The position numbers and the translations under genes were made by a program. The notes beneath the pieces were generated by a model. It made no database searches and had not been told where the DNA came from. It saw only the letters and a program-made list of their open reading frames with translations. A stretch of 61,370 bases of DNA from contig JAILHT010000018.1 of assembly GCA_024695665.1 (NCBI GenBank), positions 1-61,370 on the forward strand. The letters are read 5' to 3'. The DNA comes from Lachnospiraceae bacterium. GTDB taxonomy: Bacteria; Bacillota; Clostridia; Lachnospirales; Lachnospiraceae. Shown in pieces: positions 55,174 through 61,370 of the stretch; within the stretch, counting starts at the first letter, position 1; each line of letters begins with the position of its first letter.

Positions 55174-55869
55174 ATGTTAAAAGAAAATCTTAAAGATGTG
55201 GAGCAGAATATCAAAAATGCTTGCGCGAAAGCAGGCAGAGAAAGAGATTCCGTTACACTTGTTGCTGTCAGCAAAACAAAACCCGTAGATATGCTTAAGG
55301 AGATTTATGACGAGGGAGTCAGAGATTTCGGTGAGAATAAAGTTCAGGAGATTGTCGCAAAAAGAGAGAACATGAATGATGATGTTCGGTGGCATATGAT
55401 AGGACATCTTCAGAGAAATAAGGTTAAATATATAATTGAAGATGTCACGATGATTCATTCTGTTGACAGCTATCGCCTGGCCGAAGAAATTAATGTACAG
55501 GCTAAGAAAGTAAACCGAATTGTTCCTATTCTCATAGAAGTGAATATAGCAGGAGAGGATACCAAGTTTGGAGTCAGAGCAGATGAGACACTTCAGCTTG
55601 TAGAGGAGATTGCTCCTCTTGAAAATGTCAAAATAGAAGGTCTTATGACCATTGCACCGATGGTTGATGATCCTGAGGACAACCGCAAGTGGTTTAAAGC
55701 GTTGCGCCAAATGTCGGTTGACATAGCTGAAAAAAACATTGATAATGTATCTATGAATGAGCTTTCTATGGGTATGACAGGAGATTACTGTGTTGCTATA
55801 GAAGAGGGTGCCACACTTGTCAGAGTAGGCACAGGTATTTTTGGGGCAAGAAATTATTCTGTTAATTAA
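55174..55869 (+). CDS. yggS: YggS/YlmE family PLP homeostasis protein
   Basis: A 231-residue single-domain TIM-barrel PLP protein that buffers pyridoxal phosphate. The PLP lysine is Lys34 in VAVSKTKPV. DFGENKVQE, WHMIGHLQRNK and the phosphate-binding SMGMTGDYCVAIEEG are all present. yggS beside sepF is conserved in Gram-positive bacteria. SD AAGGAG precedes the ATG. Confidence 0.95.
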   Translation: MLKENLKDVEQNIKNACAKAGRERDSVTLVAVSKTKPVDMLKEIYDEGVRDFGENKVQEIVAKRENMNDDVRWHMIGHLQRNKVKYIIEDVTMIHSVDSYRLAEEINVQAKKVNRIVPILIEVNIAGEDTKFGVRADETLQLVEEIAPLENVKIEGLMTIAPMVDDPEDNRKWFKALRQMSVDIAEKNIDNVSMNELSMGMTGDYCVAIEEGATLVRVGTGIFGARNYSVN

Positions 55870-55884
55870 GGAGAGTATATTTTA

Positions 55885-56385
55885 ATGAGTGCTTTAGATA
55901 AATTTTTGAATTTTATGAGGTTGGATCCGGACGATGAGGCAGATGATGATTATCTTCTGGATGACGAAGAATATTTAGAAGAAAAGAAACCAAGATTCAG
56001 AGAGAAAAACAATGAATCGACAGCTTCCAGACCTGTAGCTGTAAAAGAGAAGCCTGTGGCTACAAAAATTACACCTATGAGGCCGGGAAAGAAACAGGGA
56101 GCAAACGGTATGGAAGTTTGTGTTATTAAACCTACTTCAGTAGAAGACGCAAGAGAGATTACGGAGACATTACTATCAAACAGAACCGTAGTCTTAAATG
56201 TTGAAGGGCTAGATGTAGATATCGCCCAGAGAATTATTGATTTTACATCAGGTTCTTGTTTTGCTATATCAGGTAACCTTCAGAAGATTACAAATTACAT
56301 TTTCATTATTACTCCGGCAGCTGTTGATATTTCCGGTGATTTTCAGGGAATACTCGATGGACTTGCATCTAATCCGTTTAATTAG
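55885..56385 (+). CDS. sepF: Cell division protein SepF
   Basis: A 166-residue FtsZ-bundling membrane anchor of the Z-ring. The N-terminal amphipathic helix (MSALDKFLNFMRL) binds membrane. An acidic then basic linker (~15-75) follows, then the SepF core (~77-160; VCVIKPTSVEDAREITETLL and VLNVEGLDVDIAQRIIDFTSG). Two bases separate it from ylmH. Confidence 0.95.
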   Translation: MSALDKFLNFMRLDPDDEADDDYLLDDEEYLEEKKPRFREKNNESTASRPVAVKEKPVATKITPMRPGKKQGANGMEVCVIKPTSVEDAREITETLLSNRTVVLNVEGLDVDIAQRIIDFTSGSCFAISGNLQKITNYIFIITPAAVDISGDFQGILDGLASNPFN

Positions 56386-56387
56386 AG

Positions 56388-57137
56388 ATGGATAAGGAGC
56401 AGTTAATACAGAAAAGATTTATTGATTTGTCCAATACCGCAGACAAAAAAGGTATTGTTACTTTTAGTGACTTTTTGGATCTTAATGAACAGAATCTTTT
56501 TAATAATGTAAAAAATCAATTGTATACCGATTATAAGATTTTCGGTGGATATGAACATGCAGAGCGTCAGTTAATAGCTTTTATTCCTGATGCTCTTTAT
56601 TATGCCTGGAATTATCCTATTGATTGTATAGTTGTGGAGCCTGTTTCAAAGAAATTCAAAGAAAAGCTGACTCACAGAGATATCCTGGGAGCTCTTATGA
56701 GCCTTGGCGTTGAACGCTCCAAAATAGGTGATATACTTCCCGGAGCGGATGAGACATACATTCTCTGTCTGGATACACTTTCATCTTTTATCTGTGAATC
56801 TTTGACACAGGTAAGACATACCACGGTAAATACTACAATAAAAACGATTGATTCTTTTGATTACTCACCGAATTTGGTTGATAAAGAAGGCGTTGTTGCT
56901 TCAGAGCGTCTTGATTGTGTCATAGCTTTTGCTTTTAATATAAAAAGAAGTGAAGCGGTAAGTCTTATTCAGGGCGGGAATGTCTTTGTAAATGCAAAAA
57001 ATATTACAAGCAATGCATATTTTTGCAAACCGGATGATATATTATCCGTTCGTGGACATGGTAAGCTAAGATTTAATAATGTATTGAATGAGACAAAAAA
57101 GGGCAGAAGTCGAATATCAGTAAGTATATATTCATAA
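56388..57137 (+). CDS. ylmH: S4-domain RNA-binding protein YlmH
   Basis: A 249-residue YlmH-type protein. The N-terminal part (~1-165) holds the family domain (GGYEHAERQLIAFIPD and LGVERSKIGDIL). The C-terminal S4 RNA-binding domain (~183-240) includes RLDCVIAFAFNIKRSEAVSLI. Related proteins act in ribosome quality control. Its ribosome binding site is weak and it follows sepF by two bases, so it is probably coupled. Confidence 0.93.
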   Translation: MDKEQLIQKRFIDLSNTADKKGIVTFSDFLDLNEQNLFNNVKNQLYTDYKIFGGYEHAERQLIAFIPDALYYAWNYPIDCIVVEPVSKKFKEKLTHRDILGALMSLGVERSKIGDILPGADETYILCLDTLSSFICESLTQVRHTTVNTTIKTIDSFDYSPNLVDKEGVVASERLDCVIAFAFNIKRSEAVSLIQGGNVFVNAKNITSNAYFCKPDDILSVRGHGKLRFNNVLNETKKGRSRISVSIYS

Positions 57138-57155
57138 AATGAAAAGAGGAGTATT

Positions 57156-58253
57156 ATGTCAAAGACTTTAAATGTAAATTATGAGGGAAAACATTGTTAT
57201 AATATAGAAATACGTCCTGATTTTAATGACTTTTTATCATGCTTTGAATCATTGGACTTTGGCGGAAATAAGATATGTATTGTGACGGATTCGAATGTCG
57301 GACCATTGTATGAGGCCAAACTGAGAAAAATATTATCAGGTGCCAATGAAAGTATATTCGTTACTTCGTATACTATTAAAGCAGGAGAGGAGTCTAAAAA
57401 CCTGGATATCATAAACAAAATCTATGAGCACCTCATAAAAAATCATTTTGACAGGAGCGATATGCTTATAGCCCTTGGAGGCGGTGTGATAGGTGATATG
57501 ACAGGATTTACAGCTGCAACATATCTTAGGGGAATAGATTTTATCCAGGTTCCAACATCACTTCTAAGCCAGGTGGACAGTAGCATCGGTGGAAAGACCG
57601 GAGTTGATTTCAATAAATACAAAAATATGGTTGGCGCGTTTTATATGCCCAGACTTGTTTACATAAATCTTGAGGTGATAAAAACACTCCCTTATGAACA
57701 ACTTACCTCAGGTATGGGTGAGGTCATAAAACATGGTCTTATTAAAGACAATGAATATTACGCTTGGCTTAAAGAAAATTCAAATCAGGTCAAAGCTTTG
57801 GATTATGATTCTCTTGAACATATGATTTATGTCAGCTGCAGAATCAAGAGAGATGTTGTCGAGAGAGATCCAAAAGAAAAGGGTGAGAGAGCTCTTTTGA
57901 ATTTTGGACATACAATCGGACATGCCATAGAAAAATGTGCTGATTTTTCTTTGTATCACGGGCATTGTGTTGGAGTGGGTTCCATTGCCGCGGCTTATCT
58001 GTCCTCAAAATACGGAAAACTGAGTTCAAATGATTACGAAGATATCATTCAAACTTTTAAGCTTTATGATATCCCTGTTTCAGCGCTCGATAAAAGTATG
58101 ATTGACAAGGTATATGAGACTTCCTTATCGGACAAGAAGAAAAAGGGTAACAGGATAAAGTTTATTCTGCTCAACAGTATCGGAGATGCTTATATTGAGA
58201 TAAATCTCGGTAAAGAACAGATTGTAGAAGGAATAGAAAAGGTTTTAAAGTAA
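57156..58253 (+). CDS. aroB: 3-dehydroquinate synthase
   Basis: A 365-residue NAD- and metal-dependent enzyme of the shikimate pathway, converting DAHP to 3-dehydroquinate. ALGGGVIGDMTGFTAATYLRG forms the NAD-binding core. VPTSLLSQVDSSIGGKTGVD and the metal-ligand segment LLNFGHTIGHAIEK are intact. No other aro gene is near. Its place between ylmH and lspA, where Bacillus has divIVA and ileS, is unusual. Confidence 0.96.
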   Translation: MSKTLNVNYEGKHCYNIEIRPDFNDFLSCFESLDFGGNKICIVTDSNVGPLYEAKLRKILSGANESIFVTSYTIKAGEESKNLDIINKIYEHLIKNHFDRSDMLIALGGGVIGDMTGFTAATYLRGIDFIQVPTSLLSQVDSSIGGKTGVDFNKYKNMVGAFYMPRLVYINLEVIKTLPYEQLTSGMGEVIKHGLIKDNEYYAWLKENSNQVKALDYDSLEHMIYVSCRIKRDVVERDPKEKGERALLNFGHTIGHAIEKCADFSLYHGHCVGVGSIAAAYLSSKYGKLSSNDYEDIIQTFKLYDIPVSALDKSMIDKVYETSLSDKKKKGNRIKFILLNSIGDAYIEINLGKEQIVEGIEKVLK

Positions 58254-58257
58254 TAAA

Positions 58258-58776
58258 ATGTTAGAGAATAGTAAGAAGAAATCCATAATTTTAGGGTTTG
58301 TTGCATTTATATTGTTGACTGTATTTGATCAGTTGACAAAATTATGGGCTGTAAATACCCTTAAGGACAAAGAAGCACTGGTGATCATTGAAGGTGTTTT
58401 TAAGCTTAGATATCTTGAAAACAACGGAGCTGCATTTTCACTTTTGGAAGGACAACAGATGTTTTTCTTTATAATTACAGTGGCAATGCTTATATTATTT
58501 GCAGTTATTTTCTACAAAATACCGATGGGAGACCGATACAGATATCTCAGATGGATATGTGTATTTTTGGAGGCCGGAGCACTGGGAAATCTTATAGACA
58601 GAATGAGGCTTGAATATGTGGTTGATTTCTTTTACTTCGAGCTTATCGATTTTCCGACTTTTAATGTGGCCGATATCTATATAACTGTTTCAATGTTTTT
58701 CTTTGTTGTGTTGATATTGTTTTATTACAAGGAAGACGAGTTTGATTTTCTGAAAAGAAAAAAGATAAAAGCATAA
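58258..58776 (+). CDS. lspA: Lipoprotein signal peptidase
   Basis: A 172-residue signal peptidase II with four membrane segments that cleaves prolipoproteins. The catalytic aspartates are Asp114 (GALGNLIDRM) and Asp139 (FNVADIYI); NNGAAFSLL is the other conserved block. It is one base before rluD, a common lspA-rluD pairing. The lipoprotein-like carboxypeptidase in this window would be a client. Confidence 0.97.
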   Translation: MLENSKKKSIILGFVAFILLTVFDQLTKLWAVNTLKDKEALVIIEGVFKLRYLENNGAAFSLLEGQQMFFFIITVAMLILFAVIFYKIPMGDRYRYLRWICVFLEAGALGNLIDRMRLEYVVDFFYFELIDFPTFNVADIYITVSMFFFVVLILFYYKEDEFDFLKRKKIKA

Positions 58777-58777
58777 G

Positions 58778-59701
58778 ATGCGTATGGATGAAAGAATTGA
58801 ATTTAGTATAAAAAGCGATGAAAAAAACATACGAATAGACAAATTTTTGTCTGATAAGATTGAGAATAAAAGCAGAAGCTCAATTCAAAAGCTGATAGAT
58901 GACGGCTATGTAACAGTGAATGGAAACAATAAAATAAGCTCCAACTTGAAAGTCAAGGAGGGAGACCTGATCGAGATTATAATTCCGGAAGCTGTCGAGA
59001 CCGATATTATTCCTGAGGACATAAAACTTGACATACTATATGAGGACAGTGATATTTTGATCGTAAATAAGCCCAAAAATATGGTTGTACATCCTGCCGC
59101 CGGTCATTACAGCGGAACACTTGTGAACGCGGTTATGTTTCATTGCAAGGATGATCTGTCAGGAATAAACGGAGAACTAAGACCGGGAATTGTTCATAGA
59201 ATTGATAAGGATACTACAGGTTCTCTTATAATTTGTAAGAATGATGAGGCTCACAATCATATTGCAGAGCAGATCAAGATGCATTCAATAAATCGAATAT
59301 ACCGTGGAATCGTCTCCGGTATCGTAAAAGATGATGAGGGTACGATAACGGGAAATATCGGAAGACATCCCAAAGACAGAAAAAAGATGGCTATCGTCTC
59401 CAAGAATGGGAAAAGTGCAATAACTCATTATAAAGTACTTGAACGACTAAAAAAAGCAACATATATGGAATTCAAGCTTGAGACCGGGCGAACTCATCAG
59501 ATCAGAGTGCATATGGCTTCTGTTGGACATCCGCTTTTGGGCGATCCACTTTATTCCAACGGTAAAAACCCTTATCATTTGGAAGGTCAAGCTTTGCATG
59601 CCATGACAATTGGATTCATACATCCGAGAACAGAAGAGTACATAGAAGTGTCAGCGCCGTTGCCGGAGTACTTTACAAATCTTTTAAGTAAACTAAGATA
59701 A
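58778..59701 (+). CDS. rluD: RluD-family 23S rRNA pseudouridine synthase
   Basis: A 307-residue pseudouridine synthase. An N-terminal S4 domain (~19-65; IDKFLSDKIENKSRSSIQKL) precedes the catalytic domain with HRIDKDTTGSLI (catalytic Asp143), ETGRTHQIRVHMA and LGDPLYS. The S4 plus domain layout is that of RluD/RluC, so the target is probably helix 69 of 23S rRNA, the same helix modified by RlmH; the exact site is inferred. Confidence 0.93.
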   Translation: MRMDERIEFSIKSDEKNIRIDKFLSDKIENKSRSSIQKLIDDGYVTVNGNNKISSNLKVKEGDLIEIIIPEAVETDIIPEDIKLDILYEDSDILIVNKPKNMVVHPAAGHYSGTLVNAVMFHCKDDLSGINGELRPGIVHRIDKDTTGSLIICKNDEAHNHIAEQIKMHSINRIYRGIVSGIVKDDEGTITGNIGRHPKDRKKMAIVSKNGKSAITHYKVLERLKKATYMEFKLETGRTHQIRVHMASVGHPLLGDPLYSNGKNPYHLEGQALHAMTIGFIHPRTEEYIEVSAPLPEYFTNLLSKLR

Positions 59702-59731
59702 AAACAAACAATAAACAGAGATAATAACAAG

Positions 59732-59770
59732 ATTTTGTAAGGTTTCTGATTTTGCTATACAAAATATTTT
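59732..59770 (+). terminator. Weak AT-rich hairpin after rluD
   Basis: ATTTTGTA (59732-59739) pairs with TACAAAAT (59758-59765), followed by ATTTTATTT. The stem has few G-C pairs, so this is a tentative terminator for the ylm-lspA-rluD operon. Confidence 0.35.
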
Positions 59771-59784
59771 ATTTATTGTATAAT
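59756..59784 (+). promoter_or_regulatory. Possible promoter of the cytidylate-kinase-like gene
   Basis: TATAAT at 59779-59784 with a weak -35 (TATACA, 59756-59761) at 17 bases. A strong CGGAGGTGG ribosome binding site precedes the ATG at 59816. Confidence 0.45.
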
Positions 59785-59815
59785 TAATATATAAAATTAT
59801 CACGGAGGTGGTATT

Positions 59816-60451
59816 ATGAGCAGAAAGATTTATACAATCGGACGTGAATTCGGTAGTGCGGGATTTTTAGTTGGGGAAGCACTTGCTGAAAGGCTTGGAA
59901 TAAAATACTACGATAAAGAGTTACTTGCCGAAGCAGCAAAAAGCAGTGGTTTTTGCGAAGAAATATTTGAGAACCATGATGAGAAACCTACAAACAGTTT
60001 TCTTTATTCATTGGTTATGGATACATATTCTTTCGGAGGATATTCAGCAACACCTTCATTGGATATGCCATTAAACCACAAGATTTTCCTTGCACAGTTC
60101 GACACTATCAAAAAGATAGCATCCGAAGAGGACTGCGTAATCGTTGGAAGATGTGCTGATTATGCACTTGCTGACAATCCTGATTGCATCAAGATTTTCA
60201 TTAAAGCAGATATGACATATCGTATTGCTAAGGTGAGCAAAGAACTCAATCTCACAGAGAACAAGGCAAGGGAACTTATAAACAAAACAGATAAACAACG
60301 TGCTTCGTATTATAACTATTACACCTCAAAAAAATGGGGAGATTCAAGAAGCTACGATCTTTGCCTTGACAGCGGTCGCCTCGGCGTTGACGGTTGCGTA
60401 GACATGATTATAAAATTCAGAGAATTAATGGATTCCGCAAACACGAAATAA
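59816..60451 (+). CDS. Cytidylate kinase-like family protein
   Basis: A 211-residue protein of the AAA/cytidylate kinase-like family. It starts IYTIGREFGSAGFLVGEALAERLG, a nucleotide-binding loop related to the P-loop of this family but lacking the classic GKS/T. YYDKELL follows, then VIVGRCADYAL and the lid-like RIAKVSKELNLTENKARELI. Substrate unknown; true cytidylate kinase activity should not be assumed. Terminated by a hairpin. Confidence 0.88.
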   Translation: MSRKIYTIGREFGSAGFLVGEALAERLGIKYYDKELLAEAAKSSGFCEEIFENHDEKPTNSFLYSLVMDTYSFGGYSATPSLDMPLNHKIFLAQFDTIKKIASEEDCVIVGRCADYALADNPDCIKIFIKADMTYRIAKVSKELNLTENKARELINKTDKQRASYYNYYTSKKWGDSRSYDLCLDSGRLGVDGCVDMIIKFRELMDSANTK

Positions 60452-60462
60452 ATAATAAATTA

Positions 60463-60515
60463 AAAGGAATCAGCCTGAGAGTATATATAGTTCAATGGTT
60501 TGATTCCTTTATTTG
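60463..60515 (+). terminator. Terminator after the cytidylate-kinase-like gene
   Basis: AAAGGAATCA (60463-60472) pairs with TGATTCCTTT (60501-60510) around a 28-base loop, followed by ATTTG. The stem is perfect over ten bases. Confidence 0.6.
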
Positions 60516-60523
60516 TCTGATGC

Positions 60524-60557
60524 ATTTATTCGCAAAACGCAGGTTTTACGAATAAAT
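60524..60557. other. 34-base palindrome before an XerS-like gene, candidate dif-type site
   Basis: Nine bases ATTTATTCG (60524-60532) match CGAATAAAT (60549-60557). After one mismatch (60533/60548), five more bases AAAAC (60534-60538) match GTTTT (60543-60547), leaving a GCAG centre. It lies 33 bases before the start of a tyrosine recombinase gene. If read as a 28-base Xer site, the arms are 60527-60537 and 60544-60554 with a 6-base centre. In streptococci and lactococci the single recombinase XerS acts on a dif site next to its own gene, so a dif role is plausible. An autoregulatory operator or RNA hairpin is the alternative. Confidence 0.45.
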
Positions 60558-60590
60558 AACACGTTTTTTGAAGGATTATGAGGTTTTTTT

Positions 60591-61370
60591 ATGCCAGAAC
60601 GTAAATACAGCGACAATATTGACTTACAGAACGAATTGAAGCTCAGAGAACTTATGAAGACGCTTCCGGGATTTTGCAGGGATTATTTTATTGGAATACA
60701 ACCAACGACATCTACTAGGACCAGATTATCTTACGCATATGATCTGGCAATATTTTTTGATTTTATTCATAAGAACAATCCTATTTACTCGAAAATAGAT
60801 ATAACACAATTTCCGATATCTCTTTTAGACGAATTAAAAGTCGGTGACATCGAGGAATATTTAAGCTACCTCAGAATCTATGAGAAAGACGGTGTCGCAT
60901 ATTCAAATAATGAAAAAGGTATAAAACGTAAATTATCAAGCCTTAGAAGTATGTACAATTTCCTTTACAGAACGGAAAGAATCTCTTCTAACCCCGCAGA
61001 GATGGTAAAAACGCCTAAATTGCATGAAAAAGCAATCACAAGACTTGACATAGATGAGGTTGCGACGCTCCTGGATCAAGTTGAGACAGGTGAAAAGCTT
61101 ACAAAAAGACAACTAATGTTTCATGAACAGACGAAAACAAGAGATTTGGCTATGATGACTCTTCTGCTTGGTACCGGAATCCGTGTTTCAGAATGTGTCG
61201 GACTCGATATTGATGATGTTGACAAAAAAAATGACGCTATAAAGATAAAAAGAAAAGGCGGAAATGAGGCAATTATTTATTTTGGCGAGGAAGTTGCAGA
61301 TGCGCTCTACAATTATATGGATGAAAGAGCCGGTATAGAGGCAGTCGACAAGGACAAGAACGCTCTCTTT
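60591..61370 (+). CDS. XerS-like tyrosine recombinase (partial, runs off window end)
   Basis: An open frame of 260 codons from ATG 60591 to the last base, with no stop, so the C terminus is missing. The N-terminal SAM-like core-binding domain is at ~15-140 (TRTRLSYAYDLAIFFDFI; RKLSSLRSMYNFLYR). The catalytic domain begins with RDLAMMTLLLGTGIRVSECVGLDI, which holds the first active-site arginine, and continues to KIKRKGGNE with the catalytic lysine. The HxxR and tyrosine lie outside the window. The layout, including TKRQLMFHEQTKTRDLAM, resembles the single-recombinase XerS of streptococci more than XerC or XerD. TGAGG precedes the ATG by about 8 bases. Confidence 0.85.
   Translation, partial: MPERKYSDNIDLQNELKLRELMKTLPGFCRDYFIGIQPTTSTRTRLSYAYDLAIFFDFIHKNNPIYSKIDITQFPISLLDELKVGDIEEYLSYLRIYEKDGVAYSNNEKGIKRKLSSLRSMYNFLYRTERISSNPAEMVKTPKLHEKAITRLDIDEVATLLDQVETGEKLTKRQLMFHEQTKTRDLAMMTLLLGTGIRVSECVGLDIDDVDKKNDAIKIKRKGGNEAIIYFGEEVADALYNYMDERAGIEAVDKDKNALF

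Noticed and set aside
60524-60557. LexA-type SOS box before the recombinase
   Set aside because: The palindrome has ATTTATTCG arms with a long AT-rich core and lacks the CGAAC-N4-GTTCG pattern of Gram-positive LexA boxes.
1-61370. CRISPR arrays, insertion sequences, prophage or tRNA genes
   Set aside because: No regularly spaced repeats, transposase, terminal inverted repeats with target duplications, phage structural genes or cloverleaf-like sequences were recognised by reading.

Overview
The window looks like a chromosomal stretch of a low-to-moderate GC anaerobic Firmicute, most likely a Lachnospiraceae member (Butyrivibrio/Lachnospira/Roseburia-like). This is inferred from protein family make-up: Rex beside a bifunctional NAD(P)HX repair enzyme, MinCDE inside an mre/PBP2/rodA cluster, an EF-G paralog, XerS-like recombination, an intracellular GH78 enzyme and a chemoreceptor. 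It is not a species call. Almost all genes are on the + strand; only an AraC regulator, a chemoreceptor and xpt are on the - strand. No rRNA, tRNA, CRISPR array, insertion sequence or prophage was seen. No gene-free stretch exceeds 300 bases.

Layout. (1) 108-2198: EF-G-like translational GTPase with altered GTPase motifs. (2) 2252-9673: L-rhamnose utilisation locus, with a divergent AraC regulator and then rhamnulokinase, rhamnulose-1-P aldolase, an AraA/FucI-like isomerase in the place of RhaA, and a cytosolic GH78 alpha-L-rhamnosidase. (3) 9788-20609: leuS, a eukaryotic-type NADP isocitrate dehydrogenase coupled to an ABC-F ATPase, rex with a coiled-coil protein and nnrDE, yebC and glgA. 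(4) 20677-25537: uppP, ftsK/spoIIIE and a zinc-ribbon/TPR membrane protein. (5) 25632-28633: chemoreceptor, xpt, and rlmH, whose promoter position predicts a leaderless mRNA.

(6) 28710-53157: a run of 21 co-directional genes with no gap above about 50 bp. It holds phoH, a PgpH-like protein with a broken HD motif, ybeY, a flippase, two flavoproteins, mutS, mutL, miaA, a COG4100 PLP enzyme, radC, mreBCD, a PBP2 with a ~250-residue insertion, minCDE, rodA, mgsA and a D,D-carboxypeptidase. It links mismatch repair, tRNA modification, cell-wall elongation and division-site placement. (7) 53266-59701: a small P-loop protein, then a division/ylm-type operon (HlyD-like protein, yggS, sepF, ylmH, aroB, lspA, rluD). 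(8) 59816-61370: a cytidylate-kinase-like protein, then an XerS-like tyrosine recombinase cut off by the window end, preceded by a 34-base near-perfect palindrome that could be a dif-type recombination site.

How the parts fit: the rhamnose locus releases and cleaves rhamnose in the cytosol to DHAP and lactaldehyde. The central run provides the rod-growth machinery (MreBCD, PBP2, RodA, carboxypeptidase) together with the Min system. The ylm cluster adds SepF for Z-ring assembly. FtsK, XerS-like recombinase and the candidate dif site would together handle chromosome dimer resolution. The items most worth following up are the candidate dif site, the non-canonical rhamnose isomerase, the degenerate PgpH, the enlarged PBP2, the predicted leaderless rlmH and the consensus promoter/palindrome in front of rex.
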